DNA of 64,000 bases from Heliocidaris erythrogramma (Eukaryota > Echinodermata > Echinoidea > Camarodonta > Echinometridae). Location of the stretch: the NCBI GenBank assembly GCA_025617745.1, contig CM046866.1:15011725-15075724 (forward strand). The letters run 5' to 3'. Positions 24,001-39,000 of this stretch are shown here, piece after piece. A model generated the notes under the pieces. It ran no database searches, had not been told where the DNA came from, and worked only from the letters and a program-made list of their open reading frames with translations. Made by a program: the position numbers and the translations under genes. How positions within the stretch are numbered: the stretch's first letter is position 1; each line of letters starts with the position of its first letter.

Positions 24001-27000
24001 CTTCCTAATGGAACTTTCTTGTCTAATTTTATTATTCGAGACCGTTACACAACTCCACAGAACGTCGTTTCCATTGTTCTTTTGTGTTTTGTTTTTTGTT
24101 GGTCATTGTCCATTTACCTGTACTGGATAAATGCCAGTTTTTCTTGTTTATTGTAGGCCAATTTTCTGATAAAGACCTTGAACCTTTGTGCCTGATTTCC
24201 TGATGCTTTGGTGTATTTCAGTGTACAAATAGTTGAGTACAGTCAGTTACTTGTTTTTAGCTGTACTTTTTGAGAGTTGTATGACTACAAGATAGATAGA
24301 TATAAAAGGTTGCGCTCTATGCACTGGCTCCATGTTTGCATTTAACCTACATTATTTTGTCTTCAGAACTCTGAATCAGCACTTGATCAGATAAAGAAGA
24401 ACCCATTTAACCCCCCCCCCCCTCGATTTTGAATGATCTTTGTAGTATGTGACGTACGGTCAGCAGTCAATGGAGCCTCCAGTTGCAAGCAGGCCACAAC
24501 CAACACCGACAACCACGACAGCAACAGTAACAACGACAGCATCGTCCATTCTGGCAACTACAAAGCCTACAACAGCAACTACCACCGTGTCAGCTATCAA
24601 GCCAATCGCCAAAGCAGCTCCTAAGGTATGATACATTTGACTCGTTTCATATTGGAAAGATGCCAAGATTAATTCAAGATAATTTCTTGAAGGGCAAGTC
24701 TAAGGTATTTTGTTGAAAAAATTCCCAACCGCATCAAAGGTTTTAGTATTTTTGATAATTGTCATATGATGATAGTCCTACTAGGGCTTTGGATCATACT
24801 GAATATAGAGGAAATTTTTGTAAGGTGCTGTCATACTATGTTGAGGAATGACAAAGTGAGTTACAGCAATCCCAGTTAATCTACACCCACAGTAATATCC
24901 CTCTGACATCATACTCTCATTTCAGCCTTCCATTGCTAATACCACCAACATCGACACCCTCCTGGTGGCCACACCCAAGGAGGAGATCAAGGAACCCTCG
25001 GAGCAGGTCCAGGACAAGATTGCATTCATCTTCAACAACCTCTCTCAGGTCAACTTGGTGCAAAAGGTGAGTCTTTCCACCCGTAGTGATACATAAAGGT
25101 CCATTGTGAGGCCTTGGTTGGATTATCTTCAAATGTTGTTGTGATACCTGTAGGATGAACATCATGACCCTGTTTCTTTTTTTTTTTTTCTCAGGACTAT
25201 TGACATCCCAATTACTGAAGTTCCACAGATGCCAATACTACCATAAAACATTCTTAAATATAAGAAATGTTGTGGTTTGCTGGTATGCGTTGGAATGTGA
25301 ATTTTTTGACATTCATTAATCAATATTTGCTACTAAATAACACAATACCCAGGAGAGAAATACGAATCTAGAATAAAGTGTACAATGTCTTTGCCATTCA
25401 TTACCCTGCATTTGTGGAGCAAGCAATGCTTCTGAGGGTGTGCAGCAGGTTCACTTCTCTTGGAACCAATGACGGGGGACAATGATGAGTTGTAAGCATC
25501 GTAAGCATCCATTAAGATACAACCACTACACCAATCTAATAATCTGTTTGTTATTACAGTGAAACCTGTCTATAAAGACCACTGAAGGGAGACAAGAAAT
25601 GTGGTCTTAATGAGCAGGTGGTCTTTATGGACAGGTTCATTTAGTACACACATCAATGGGAAATGCTGTTCAAGGGAAACAAAAATTATGGTCTTTATAG
25701 CCAGGTGGTCTTTCTATACAGGTGGTTGCTAAAGCAGGTTTGACTGTATTTTCATTTGATTATTGTCATCTTCGCAGTGTGAAGAGATGAAGGAGCTGTG
25801 TTTGGATGACCATGTGGACTGGATTTCCCGGTACCTGGTACTGAAGAGAGCTAGTATCGAGACCAACTTCCACACACTCTACTCCAACTTTGTAGATCAG
25901 ATCAAAATCCATAAGCTTTCAGACCTAGTACTACAAGAGACCTACAGGAATATTGGGGTAAGATACACATCTTATATCCAGGTGTATTGTCAATATACAC
26001 ATTCAGTGTTATTTACTTATGTTTTTTTCAGATTTGGGCCCTGTCTTATAGAGAGTTGCGATTGATCCTAATCGATCGCAAGTCCTCCAATCAATCAGAA
26101 CTTGATGGTCTCCTATCTCTTGTGTAGAGTTGAGATTGATATCAATCTCAAATTAAGTTGCAATCAATCGCAACTCTTGATAAGACGGCCCAGATGTTTG
26201 TTTGTTTTATTTTTTCACCATGCAACATAGTCATTTACAAATTACTAAATTCAGTGAGTTACACTGAAATATGCATAGCAGGAACAGTGCATAAACAAAG
26301 AATGTTTGAAGCGCAATGTCCCTATGGTATAATATAACTGATAATTATTTTGTTTATAATGAACATGGCGTAAAATAAGACATTCTGTAGTTATAAATGT
26401 GAAGAGAAAATACAAAGGTTAAAAAAAAAAATCCGAAAAAAATAATCATGCCCTTCAAAACATTTAAATAACAAGCAAAAACAAAAGAAATTAAAGTCAA
26501 TGTGAAGTCAATTTTTGTAGTAGAGATGTATAGGATTTGATCCATCTATAACATTAGCAGCATATAAAAGAGGAAAAGAAAAAAGATTGACTTCACTGTG
26601 GAATTGATATGAATTTGATCATTTTTCTCAATGCTGCCATGGGCATAATGCGATGAGTACCAGTTTTACATGTTTTGAACACCTAATTTCTTATAGTGTG
26701 ATTATATCATTTTAGTACACTGTAAACTGTTCTATTGTCCATTTCTGTTACAGGTGCTGCTAGCATCCAGCAAAAGTGATTCCAACTTCTCAGACAGGAC
26801 ACTGCTGAAGAACCTTGGACATTGGTTGGGCAAACTCACATTAGCCAAGAACAAACCTATCTTGCAAGTGGTATGTACAGTCTCTGTATTACATTCTCAT
26901 TTACCCTTAACTATTACATCCTTATTTAATTTCCAAAATAATGTGATATTCATTGTATACAACTCTTGTGTACCGCTCCTCATTTGCCCACGACTATAAA

Positions 27001-30000
27001 ATCTTTTTTAAGTTTCCAAAGTGACCTGATATACTTTGTTTGCATTGCTGGGAACACTGAGAAATTCTGGCATGTTTCAAACAGTGCCTTGTCGTTATTT
27101 CAATGTCCTGTTTAATTCTGCATCGCATATAACTTCTCTATTTCTCAGGATTGCAAAATATGCACGGTCACAAGTCTCAAGATCTGCATTTGTTTGAAAC
27201 GTCTCTGCATATCATAATTTTCCTAGCTCCTAGAATATCAACAATAATTTTGTCAATATCTTACACATTGACAGGATCTTGATATGAAAGCCCTCATCCT
27301 TGAGGCCTACCACAAGGGCCAGGCTGAACTGCTGTACGTGGTGCCCTTTGTAGCCAAAGTGATCGAATCCTGCACGAAGAGCCGCATCTTCAAGCCTCCC
27401 AACCCCTGGACCATGGCCATCATGAACGTCCTGGCCGAGCTGCACCAGGAGCCCAACCTCAAGCTCAACCTCAAGTTTGAAGTGGAAGTTCTCTGCAAGG
27501 CCTTCAATATCACTATGGATGTAAGTGGGATCTTCTTTTTGAACACCCGTATTTATCAAGCAGGTTTTAATTTTTCTTTGAAGAATGATTAACAAGGTTG
27601 TCAAACAGATGTATTGGAATGGTGACACGATTCCTGTCAAGTTTTGATAAAACTCTCCGGAAATTTGTATTGCTGTGAAAGCATTATATTCCTTTCATAT
27701 CAATTGGCACATAATGATAAGATCTGTTAGGTCATTGTTATGGCACTAATCTACCATAAATAAATGAAGAAAATAAACCGAGGGTACATCAAATTACAAT
27801 TTGTGAGTTGCATTAAGAGCTCATGATATACCTGATCTCTAAGAGTGCCTTATTTTGCCATCAAGAATACAATTATACAGGAGTCTAAATTTATATTAAG
27901 TTATGATTTGATATCTGTAACATGATCATTAACAGCCACCCGTTGTACATGCCAAGGTTAGTAGAATGTGATAGTCATGTCCCCACACTCACATGCCCAT
28001 ATGTTAAAGCTCATGGACAGTTTGGGTAGCAAAAAGGAAATTGGAAAGAAACGTGTTCAGTATAGTCTCATGTTGTTCTTGTTTAAAAAAGGGTTTGTAC
28101 GCGATCATGTGGTATTCCATCAATGATTTCCGGTGAATTTTAGTGTCAATATCTGTAAGGAACATACTGCCCTACGCTAGGACCTTTCCACCCCAATGGC
28201 TCCCCACACAACAGTCTCGGGGGCTTTGCGTGGGGATTGCATGTGCGTCACTGTGTGTGGAATACACATAATCCTCAACAGATTTTGCACGCGTTATAGT
28301 GTATAGTGCACGCTGCCATTGTTCGGAGTTTATATCCTTGTCCTGGTATATGAATTAATTTTTACCACTCTTTTGTAAAATATTTCTCTTTAGGAGGTGA
28401 AATCTTCGCAACATCTCAGTATTTCTAGCATCTTGCTATTTATCAACAAAAATCCAAGAAATCTGACAAAGCTTTTGAGGGAGTACCAAAACTAAACGTT
28501 ACCTTTAATGAAGATATAATCTAGTTCCATCTTGTTTCTTTGTCTACACTCAGGACCTGAAACCTGGCATGTACCTGAAGGACCTTGAGATGGTAGGTCT
28601 CATCCCTCACAAGTTGACGACTTCCAAGAAGTTCATGGAGGGTGGGGCATTTGGTATCTCTGTTGGAATGGGACAGGACAACCCTCCTTCCTCAGTGGGG
28701 GGCTTAGTGGTACCCCTCCCGACTGTACCCAACAGCTCCCTGGTCGGCGATCAGGGTAAGTAGCATGTTAATTTCTTTTTTTCCCAGTGAAGAGTAGAAA
28801 GAGATAGATGGGCGCGATTAACATTTTAGCCCTGGAAAAATTGCCACTCAGAAATGTTACTTTTACTACAGCAAATACAATGATGAGGTCATGTGTGGAC
28901 AAAATAGTATTTTAAAACCTGTTTTATGCACTGATGCATTGATGTAGTTTTCTGATATTCTCTAATTCAGGCATTGCATCATCTGTGCCGACACCACCCA
29001 CTCCGTCTTTGCCTGCCACACCCGCACCTGTCCCTCAGTTCAGCTTCCAGGATCTCAACACATCGGCCCTGACAGGGATCGCCCCTCTTACCACAGTCAA
29101 CGCACAGGTCAGTGAATTGGTCATCTTCCCGAAAATAACAAGTCGGATTACTAGAGAACCAGAAATTTTCATGAATTTTGGACATGGTCCAGGATTGCAA
29201 AAGTTGCATTCCACAATGCTTTCTGTAGATGTTTGACTAATAGATGTTAGTTCAATGAATGAAAATGAATTGCACCCATGACTGCACGATTCACAGTCCC
29301 CCCCCCCCCCCCCCTTCTAAAGAACTGCTTTCCCAATTCACAAAAAAAAATTAGTTTGACAGCAGTCTTCCAATTACATGATATGTATTGGGTCAACAAA
29401 TCCCTCACTTTATAAGTGTTATGGTGATGCAAGAAAGGATATAGCTTCTGACGACAATACGAGATAAATATTTATAAAAGCTCAGGAATTGCATGTATGG
29501 AATAATACTTTGTATCTGATAATGCACGCCTTGTTCAATGATCAAGTGTCGTAGGATAAAAGAGAAGAGATTAGACGAGAGGAGTATTTTACACCATGAA
29601 TTAAGGTATTATCTCAGAGAGTGATGGTCAAAGAACTTGATGCAGATAACAAAGCCATTAATTTCAATGTGTTGCTTTTGTCCGTCACAGCTGGCCATTT
29701 TCCAGGCCCACCCACAGCTGCGTAACTGTGTGCGTCCAGCCGTGGAAAGAGCAGTGCAGGAGCTTGTGCACCCTGTGGTCGATCGCTCCATCAAGATTGC
29801 CCTCAGCACATGCGAACAAATTGTCAAGAAGGTCAGTTTTTATTTTGAAGTGCTATTTGATATCCATGTGTGATTGGCTTTACCCAGGGCACTTTATTCA
29901 CACTTTTGTGTGAACAAATGAAGTGGAGAGAAATCAGGTGTAATTTCAAGTTTAAAATATTTATTGCATCATACTTTGTTTCACCCAGGTGTAGTAAATG

Positions 30001-33000
30001 GGTACCCGGTAGGAAGAAATTCCTTGAATGCTTTAGGGCCTATCATGGCAGCTCGGCTAAAGGCGGGGTAATAATGTGATACTTTGTATTAAGCGCAGTA
30101 GAGTATATTCATATAGTAGCTGCGCTATATAAATGGAACATATTATTATTATTATCAGGTGCCTTTCCGGTTGGTGTTTTAGGACTTAATATGGGTGTGC
30201 TTTTTCCTTCACATTGGTTAATTGTTGAAAGTTTGAAGAAGATAAGAAATAGAACCGTAGTAATAAAGAGAAATGATTGCTACAATGATGAGTAGGTGGT
30301 TGGATGAAAATGAGTGTCAAAGAGCTTCTTTAAGACTTTTGAAGTGGTTATAACATCAGAGATAATGATGATAATTTTTGGTTTTAGATGTAAGATGAAA
30401 GATACTGATTGCATGATCTATATTTATCACCCAGGACTTTGCCCTTGATCCCGAGGAGAATAGGATGCGCCTTGCCGCTCATCACATGGTACGCAACCTG
30501 ACAGCTGGTATGGCTATGATCACCTGCCATGAACCACTCATCTTCAGTATCAGCAACAACTTCAAACTCTCCTGCATAGCTGCCCTCAAGGTAAGCAAAG
30601 TCTGTGTGCCTAGGAAGCAGGGGGGGTAGCAGAATTCATATTGTTCAAGTCCTCACTTTAAGCAGCATGTTGTAGTAGTCAATAAATCCTGAATAAAATA
30701 ACTTGAAAAAAATTCTTATGAACTTGTGCAGACATTGATTCTTGGCACCAATATCTGTGTGTTTCCTTTCCCCACCTCTATCTTTGTTTCAATATTTGGA
30801 TGAAGATCTTAAGTATGTGTGGATTGTATGAATATTAACTTTAATGGGGAGCGTTTCATCAGGTGTTTTGTCAGTGATTTTTACTTACAAATTTGCTCTC
30901 AGCAAATCAGATGCAAGAATTTCAGTAGCTTATAACAGTTGTTGGTAAAAATCACTGACAAAACGCTTGATGAAACGCTCCCTGAAGACTCAAAAGGGTA
31001 CTCTACCATGACAATACAAATAAATCACATTTTATTGGGTGGCTTAGGAAGTCATAAATTCCATTGCGAACATCAGAGAGGATACATTGTGTAAAGAGCT
31101 TCATTTTTTATGGTGACATTAACAACTGTAAAGACAGTTCCATTAATGTTTCTACTTTCATTTTATTCTTTTTTCCTACAGGGTGGTACCCAGCAGCAGA
31201 AGGAGTTGATAGAACAGGCTGCATCTGTGGTTGCCAATGACAATGTAGAACTGGCTTGCTGCTTCATCCAGAAGTGTGCTGTAGAGAAGGCCATCCCAGA
31301 GATGGACAGAAGACTGGCCACAGAGATTGAGCTCCGTAAGCACGCAAGAAACGAGAACCGTCGCTACTGTGATCCAGTGGTCTTGACTTATCAGGCAGAG
31401 AGGATGCCTGAACAGATCAGATTAAAGGTGAGCAATAATATAAATAGTAATGATGATATTCGCTTCTATGGCTCTAATGTCCACCACCCAAGGTGCTCAA
31501 GATACTGCAATATTCCCTGGCCTGAGCTATGTGTCTGATTTCAGCACTCACACAATTCAAGGAATTTGTTCCTTCAAATATACATTTACTACACCTGGGC
31601 GGAGAGTGGTAAATGTAACAATGTCTTACCTGTCACCTCCAAATGTTTCAATTGCTCGATGAGGACACAAGGTCTAAAGTGAATCCACATTCTTTAAGTG
31701 ACCGTCTCCAGTCTTACAAAGCCTTGTGATGGATTCAAATTGACTGAAAGTTCTCCAGTCATTCACAAACAAGCATTTGTGCCTATTTCTTGTGTTGCAG
31801 CAGTTGCAATTTTTATTGATTTAGGATGAATGGCAAGTCTAAAAAAGAAATATAAGATGAGGCCCAGTTACTGACTTGAATGTACAGTTAAACATGCCAC
31901 TAGGAAACTCATTTCATGTTCCATATGTATATGACCATTTCTTGTATACAATAAGTACTTGAGCTATACACCATATGCACCATTTATGCCTCTTTTTATA
32001 CAGCAGTCACACTAACAAGACCAACATCTGGGCCCTGTTTCTTAAAACTTTTTATCAATAACAAGTTGCAATAACCGTTATAAGCTACTAAAATCCTTAC
32101 ATCTGATTGGCTGAGAGCAAATTTGTTACAGAACTTTGGCAGTTATGAAACAGGACCCAGACTGACAATAGAACAAACAAAAAAAATACATTATCCCATA
32201 TGGCCAAGAATCGGTTGATTTAGGGTCAATTTGGAGTCAGATCGACGTTGTGATGGAGGTATGAATTTCATCATTTGCTCCAAGCAACAATATATTTATG
32301 ACCACATGAGCATTCGGTCTTCGGGCTTCGAACAATTTTACATTTTGTTGTCGGACCAGAACCTGACAACGAAACATAAAAATGGTTAGATTTACGGTCA
32401 TTTTGCTTTGAGCATTTTATTTTTTATTTTTTTTTAATTCAATTCAATTTTATTCAACCATTAATAAAATACAAACAAGATAGTTTACAGTGAAAGTATA
32501 CAAAAATAATGGTTAGGACCCTTGTAAAGCAGCATTCTGCTTGTAATCAGGGCCCTATTACAAACAAGCAAAACTATAGAAATGTATATAACAAAATATG
32601 AATAATACAAATAATCTAAAAACTTGCACAACACACACATACACATGCACATACATTAATACACACAGTCATAGATAAGAAATCAAGATGAGATAGAAAG
32701 AGAAAAATAGAAAAGAAAGAAATAATATTTGTATAGCGCAGCAACTATTTGAATATACTCTACTGTGCTTTGATGGAGACTCCTATATGCCTACACTATA
32801 TAACAGAACTAATCTACTTAAAAGCCTCTGAAAACAATAATAATAATAAGATGCTTATATAGCGCAAAATACAAAATTGTCTCTATGCGCTTAACAAAGT
32901 AAACATAATTTATAAACATAACAACTTAAGGTACAATAATCATACAAATGGGTCTCCAGTGGAGATTTAAAAGTGGGGACGATTGTGCTTACCTTATTAC

Positions 33001-36000
33001 AAGAGGAAGTTGGTTCCAGAGTTTTGGAGCAGCACAGCTAAATGTACAATCTCCAAGAGTTGCTTTTGTTTTGGCATGAGGCAACTTTAGTTTGTCTTGT
33101 AAACTTTGTAAGTTATGTGCATATGGATGCAATTTAAAAGATAAAGGAGAAACATAATTCTTACAGTGAAAATTACTATATCCACATGTTCTTTGCCCTC
33201 GAACTGTATCAACAGGTCTAGATAAACATGTCCAACATTCAAAAGTTCATAAAGCTCAAGAAGTCACAGAAATTATCAAAATAGTGAAGAAATCAGCAGA
33301 TCACACTCACACGGTTCGCGTTCCAATTGAATCATTTCAATCTTATTTGCCCTTTTTTGTAATTGATTTGTTTTACTTCTGGTGGCAACACCGATCCTTA
33401 AACTGGAGATATGATACTTTTCCCTTCACAAAGGGAAGTTCCTGGTAAACTGCATGCACAACTTCGGCAAACATCCTTTTCAGGAATTCTAATCTTCTAT
33501 TTCACAAATTGTGCAATATTCATTGATGTGAACCACTTTCTCATTCATACCTCAGGTTGGAGGAGTCCCTCAAGGTCAGATAGCAGTCTATGAGGAGTTC
33601 GCCCGCAGCATTCCGGGGTTTCTGCCCACACCTGAGGCTAACCAACCACCTGGTTTTTTAGCCAAACTTACACAGGTATGTTAGCTAACCTGCTACAAAC
33701 AAACTCATAATCTAACTTTTTATATCAACTTCAAATGAGAAAGTATTAACATTCTCAAATCACCAGCAAAGTGGTATAATTTTGTCATTTGTAAAACTTT
33801 CTGAGGATTTTGTGAATACTTTTGATAGTTATGGTATCCAAATCAGCATTATGACTTTGTGATTGGAAAATGTCTACACATTTTGAGATCAACTTTAAAT
33901 ATTGTAGTATCATTTCCCCAAAGTTGTCCTGATGTGTTTGTATGAAAGTGAGCGTTTTTAATAGTCAAGAATACTTTCTCTGAGGAAAGACACCAACAGA
34001 TGTTTTGATGAGATAAAATTGTTTTGTAGCCTGTCAGTGGCATTACTGACTCTGAAACCTATTGGCAGTTATGAGCAAAATCATGTATACATCACTTTTC
34101 AAACTCTGCGATCCTATACATGGATATTATTCTTTCAAAATGATGTGCTTTGTTCTCTTTTTAATTCTAGTCTTACGCCGTTGATGAGATCACCCAGATC
34201 TATGACAAGTGCATCACAGAGATCGACCAGCACTTGCAGTTCATCAATCAGGTCATGCCACAATCTCAACACGTCCAGATCCTACATGCACTCCTAGAGT
34301 CTGTCATGGTAGCCAGGAACTCCAGGGAGATTGTCACAGCTCTGGCCTGCCTGCAGAAGGTGAGACATTCCTTGTAGTTGGGGGCAGAATATGCCGAAGG
34401 CTTCATCATGTCAAGAAGTTGAACTTGAAGCTGTATATCCCCTTGAGTGATTACCTAATATTGTACTCGCTTTCTTGGTGACCCAGATCTTTATAAAATG
34501 TCATACGTAGTGAATGATTATCCAGCGTCCCGGTCCTTACAAATAGCACTGGAATTTGGATCAGCTGTGGAGGTTTGAATACCTTTTGCCATATTACTGT
34601 TATTTGACATTGTTAAGGACTAGTTTCTATTATTTTCTAGGAAATATATTGGACTGGCTCGACTTTTGAAATCTATTGTAATGAACCTTGCCCAACCTTC
34701 ATCCATAAAAACAGCTCATGTGTAGTAAGAGTCTGAAAGGAAAAGTTAATGACTAGCTAAGTACACATGTACATGCTTCAGTTGTTGTGCTTAACATTTT
34801 AATTATACTGATATTTACTTTGCAAGTCCATTGTAGAAAACAAACATCAGATCAACTACAACTATTGCACATATTTGATGAAAGATAGCTACTTGTTGTA
34901 AGACTTATATATCACTATATTCATCAGTACTTTTTGATCCAAAGTCTTGTTTTCCCTTTGTTCTTTCCAGGCTGTAGAAGGTTTACTGGAAGGCTACACA
35001 GTCAGTTCCCTAGACCCCAATGCAGCTTTACGCTACAGAGATGCCCATATCCTAGTCCTCAAGTCACTCCAAGACCAGCGAGCCTACGGTCCACAATGGA
35101 CAAACAAGCAGGTCACCAGGTGTGTAGCCTTCTGTACATGATCAAAAATTTTATCTGGGCCCCTTCTTTTAAAGAGTTGTGAATTATCGCAAGTTCACCA
35201 ATCAATTGCCAAGTGACAATCACTGATCTCGTATATACAAAGTTGCAATTGATATCGAATGCGAGTTGAGTTGCAACTCCATTATAAGATATGGTCCTGT
35301 CTAGAATAATCAAGAAGTCATATATGACGATCAAACTGATACAGTTTTTCACCTGTAGTATTCAACAGGCATGATATTCTTCCGATTTAAATCGGAATTC
35401 CGATTTTTTTCTTTTCCTGACAATGATCTTGATATTTGGGCATTTTTCCCCGATTGTAATAAACGATCCTGTTTTAAAAAACCGATTTTGTTGTGGTCGA
35501 ATAATTTGTGGTTGATATGAGATTTGGGGCGATTCGTATGTCGGTTGTACCTGTATGTAAGCGTTGTTTTTTTGTGCTGGCTCGCCTGCAAGTGATTCGT
35601 TTTGTGTAGCATTGCATGGTGTGGTGCGCACGTGTACGTGAAGCAAGGTGGTGACTGGGGTAGATTTTATTTTGGCCGAATTTTATCGATAGCAACGTAA
35701 CATAAACGTAAACGGAACAGCATGCGTTTGTTAACTCGCGACGCTATATATTCAGCCCAGGTCAGCGGCTGACGCCTGCCCAGGCACGCGGCTCAGCTGT
35801 TTTGTACTTGCTCTATCATCATGTGGATTTACATCGTACATGTACGTACGTGCACATGTACCTCGGCGATATCGATCTCGACATCGGTCTTTTCCAAACT
35901 GTTAGTTCGTGTATGTTGGCCCTGGAATTGGAATAATGTATTTTTGACACTAAGATGGCATCTAAAGCTAATGTAAGTTGGAAACTACCCAGTGATTTGC

Positions 36001-39000
36001 CTTTACAGTTATATAAAAATTTCCAAAAAAAAGGCCTTCTAGACACCTTTAAATGTGCTCATGAAAGAGCAAAAGTGCAGGGGCTCAAGGGGGCTTCGCC
36101 CCCTGACCCCCACCAGGGGGCTCCGCCCCTGGACCCCGGAAATGTAGATTTTTTTTTGGTAGGCCACTTTCATGCCTGATTCAAGAGATGATGATCAAGT
36201 TGATGAATATTTACACAATTCAGGACTTGTTAAAGAGTTTTCATTTTGCAGGTGATTTATGGCAAATCTGATGAAGGATGGTGGAGAAATATGAAATTAG
36301 GGTGAAGAGGAGACACAGCATTAACAAACATGAGAAGGAGTAGGAATGAAACAAAGTAAATAGTTATAATACAAAAGGGAGTATTGGAATGAGGATTAAG
36401 AAGACGAGATATGATGTGAATCCTTTTCAATGTACAACAATAGCCCATGTTTATCACTTCCGATGCCGTCAATATCTCTCATCTCCTTACCAATACAGAG
36501 TTGTCTGTGAGACTAGCAGTGAGAGGAAGTACAACCTTGATGCCATTGAACAGCTGTTACGAACCCACCTGGTCAACCTCCAAACCTTTGACATGCACAT
36601 TGCCACAGTAAGTCACCTTGTGTTTTCTCTCCCCAACTTCCTCCCACACCACCACCACCCCACCACCCCTTCTTTAGTGCAATTTCCATATATGGCACTA
36701 ATCGTCTTAACTTCATATTTTGTTTAGTTTTTCTGTAAAAGTTGTTCTGTATGTTGATTTATAGTCAGGGTTGCATGAGTATGAAGTCACGAAAGAGACA
36801 ATTAGTTGGTTTTTATACATATTACAGATAAAAAAAGTAGTTTTGAACGGCATAAACATTTATGATCCTGTGGAGCACTCCAGCCAACCGTCTTGTATTG
36901 GTGTGCAATGCCATTTCAAACAAAAAAAAATGTTTGCATCCTACCGCTTGAAGAACAGAGAAACTTAACATATTTGTGTATGTACATGTACCCCTGTACA
37001 TTAATTTGGGAGCATGGCTGTTGTACAAATGTACTTTCTCCTCCTGTTTCTGCAGTCCATGGAAAATGGCCTTAACTACGCAGCTGTAGGGTTCGCCATG
37101 AGCGTGGTCAAGCGATTCCTCATCGATGAGAAGCAGAGCAATGTCCTGAATGAAGCCGATCTCTACAACACACTCCATGTACTGGCAAGGATCGCCACTC
37201 AGAGCCCCAACCCACCTGAGGGGTAAGAAACTAGGAGAGGGATAGAGGAAGAGTTCGAGATGGAGAGAGAGAGAAAGAAAGGATTAAAGATCAAAAGAAA
37301 ATAGAATGGAACAAAAGGAGAGAGAGGGAGAGATGACTACATAGCTATCATAAGTATAAGCTGTCTTATAAAAATTAACATAGATAATCGGTGAGCAGAA
37401 TGCAAAACTCAAAACTGGTTCATAAATAATTGTTTAATTTCTTCGGTAGTAGGCAGAGTGTAGGGCAAAATATTGGAGAATTTATTTGAGGTCATAATAT
37501 GGACAGAGGAGAAGATGTAAGGTGAAACAGAGAGGTATGGGCCTCTTTGGTTTATTATGTCATAATTTTCTTGTTTTTGCTGTGTATTATTTCATTTATG
37601 AGGGGAAAGGAAGGAAAGGATTAACAATATATCTAAAGACATTGTCCATTAATGCAAACATTTGTATTGTTGTCTGTCTCTACCCAGTTTGCCCCAGTTG
37701 ATTGAGCTGGTTAGGCAGAACCATGACCCGGCCTTTCTTGACAAGGCACCAGGTGGTCCTACCTCCATGATGCACTCGGGCATCTCCCAGGCTCGCGAGT
37801 TTGATGACCCGCCAGGCCTGAGGGAGAAGACAGAGTACCTCCTGAGGGAGTGGGTCAACATGTACTACTCACCAGCAGGAGGCAAGGATAGCACCAAGGC
37901 TTTCTCTGCATTCGTCAATCAGGTGAGTTGATGTATTGCTATTGTGGCCTGTAGATGAGGGAAATTCAAGGCATCTAGGATAAGCCTTGACTCAACAGCA
38001 GTAATGCATGGTACTGTAGCTAATTCACCACTGGAAGAATAAGTATGGTATCTGACACAAAAATTAAATCTTTCAATAGTACCCGTAAAAATTTGTTTTA
38101 AATTCATAAGATATAATTTCCAGAGGATCATGTGTGCTTACGGGTATATCAGGGAGCAGGACACTTTCCAGCTACTCCGACAGCATTTGGAAATATACCA
38201 TCTGGTTATCATTCAGGGAAAAGTTGTAAAGGGGATATGGTGGAAAATGGATTAATTAGACTTATATGTAGGGTCATGGAATGTGTCAAGCTAGAAGTGA
38301 CTTTGAGAAAAAAAAATAGAATTGTAATGAAACTATTACCATAATCACTCTAGCAATCCAGTTTTTACTGCATTTTGTTCCTGTAATGTTAAATTAATTT
38401 AGCTGATTATGTACTGTTCCCTTATTTCATTTCCTACAGATGCACCAACAAGGTATCCTGAAGACGGACGACCTAATCACCCGATTCTTCCGCCTCTCCA
38501 TTGAGCTGTGCGTGGATGTGTGCTACCGAGCCCTGGCGGAACAGGTCCACAGCCAGGCCCTGACCCGAGCCAAGTGCTTCCAGACACTTGATGCCTTTGT
38601 AAGGCTCATTGCCCTGCTAGTCAAACACTCTGGGGATGCCACTAACCCAGTCACCAAGATCAACCTCCTCAACAAGGTAAATGGCCAAAGATCATAGTGG
38701 TCAGAGGTTGTAGTGGTCAGTGGTCATAGTGGCTAGTCAATAAACTTGTGAAAGCTGATAGTGCAGTTGCTGTACACTGTTTGTAGTCCTCATGGAATGC
38801 ATCTGCAATATTAATTTTTAGAAGAGTGGAAGACTGACCAATCGACCATTTCGCTTTAAAGTCATTTTTTCAAATATGATTGTTGGTTTACCTTCTTCTA
38901 GAGTACAGTGAAACATGTATTTAATGACCATTCAAGGGAAACCAGAAGTATAATCTTTATAAACAGGTGGTCTTTGTGTACAGGTTACTGTTCACAAAGA

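Larger units (their letters stand above)
31428..33555 (+). other. CNOT1 intron (2128 bp), repeat-rich
   Basis: Holds a SINE fragment (31541-31640), a diverged fold-back copy (32031-32161) and two LINE 3'-end fragments on the minus strand (about 32435-32600 and 32848-33236). No gene of its own seen. Confidence 0.65.
35120..36498 (+). other. CNOT1 intron (1379 bp)
   Basis: Holds a family 4 fold-back (35156-35299) and a CAGGCATGA-ended element (35366-36178); the remainder is AT-rich and unrecognised. Confidence 0.7.

Noticed and set aside
27230-27640. 136-codon minus-strand ORF
   Set aside because: Shadow of the CNOT1 MIF4G exon 27275-27520.
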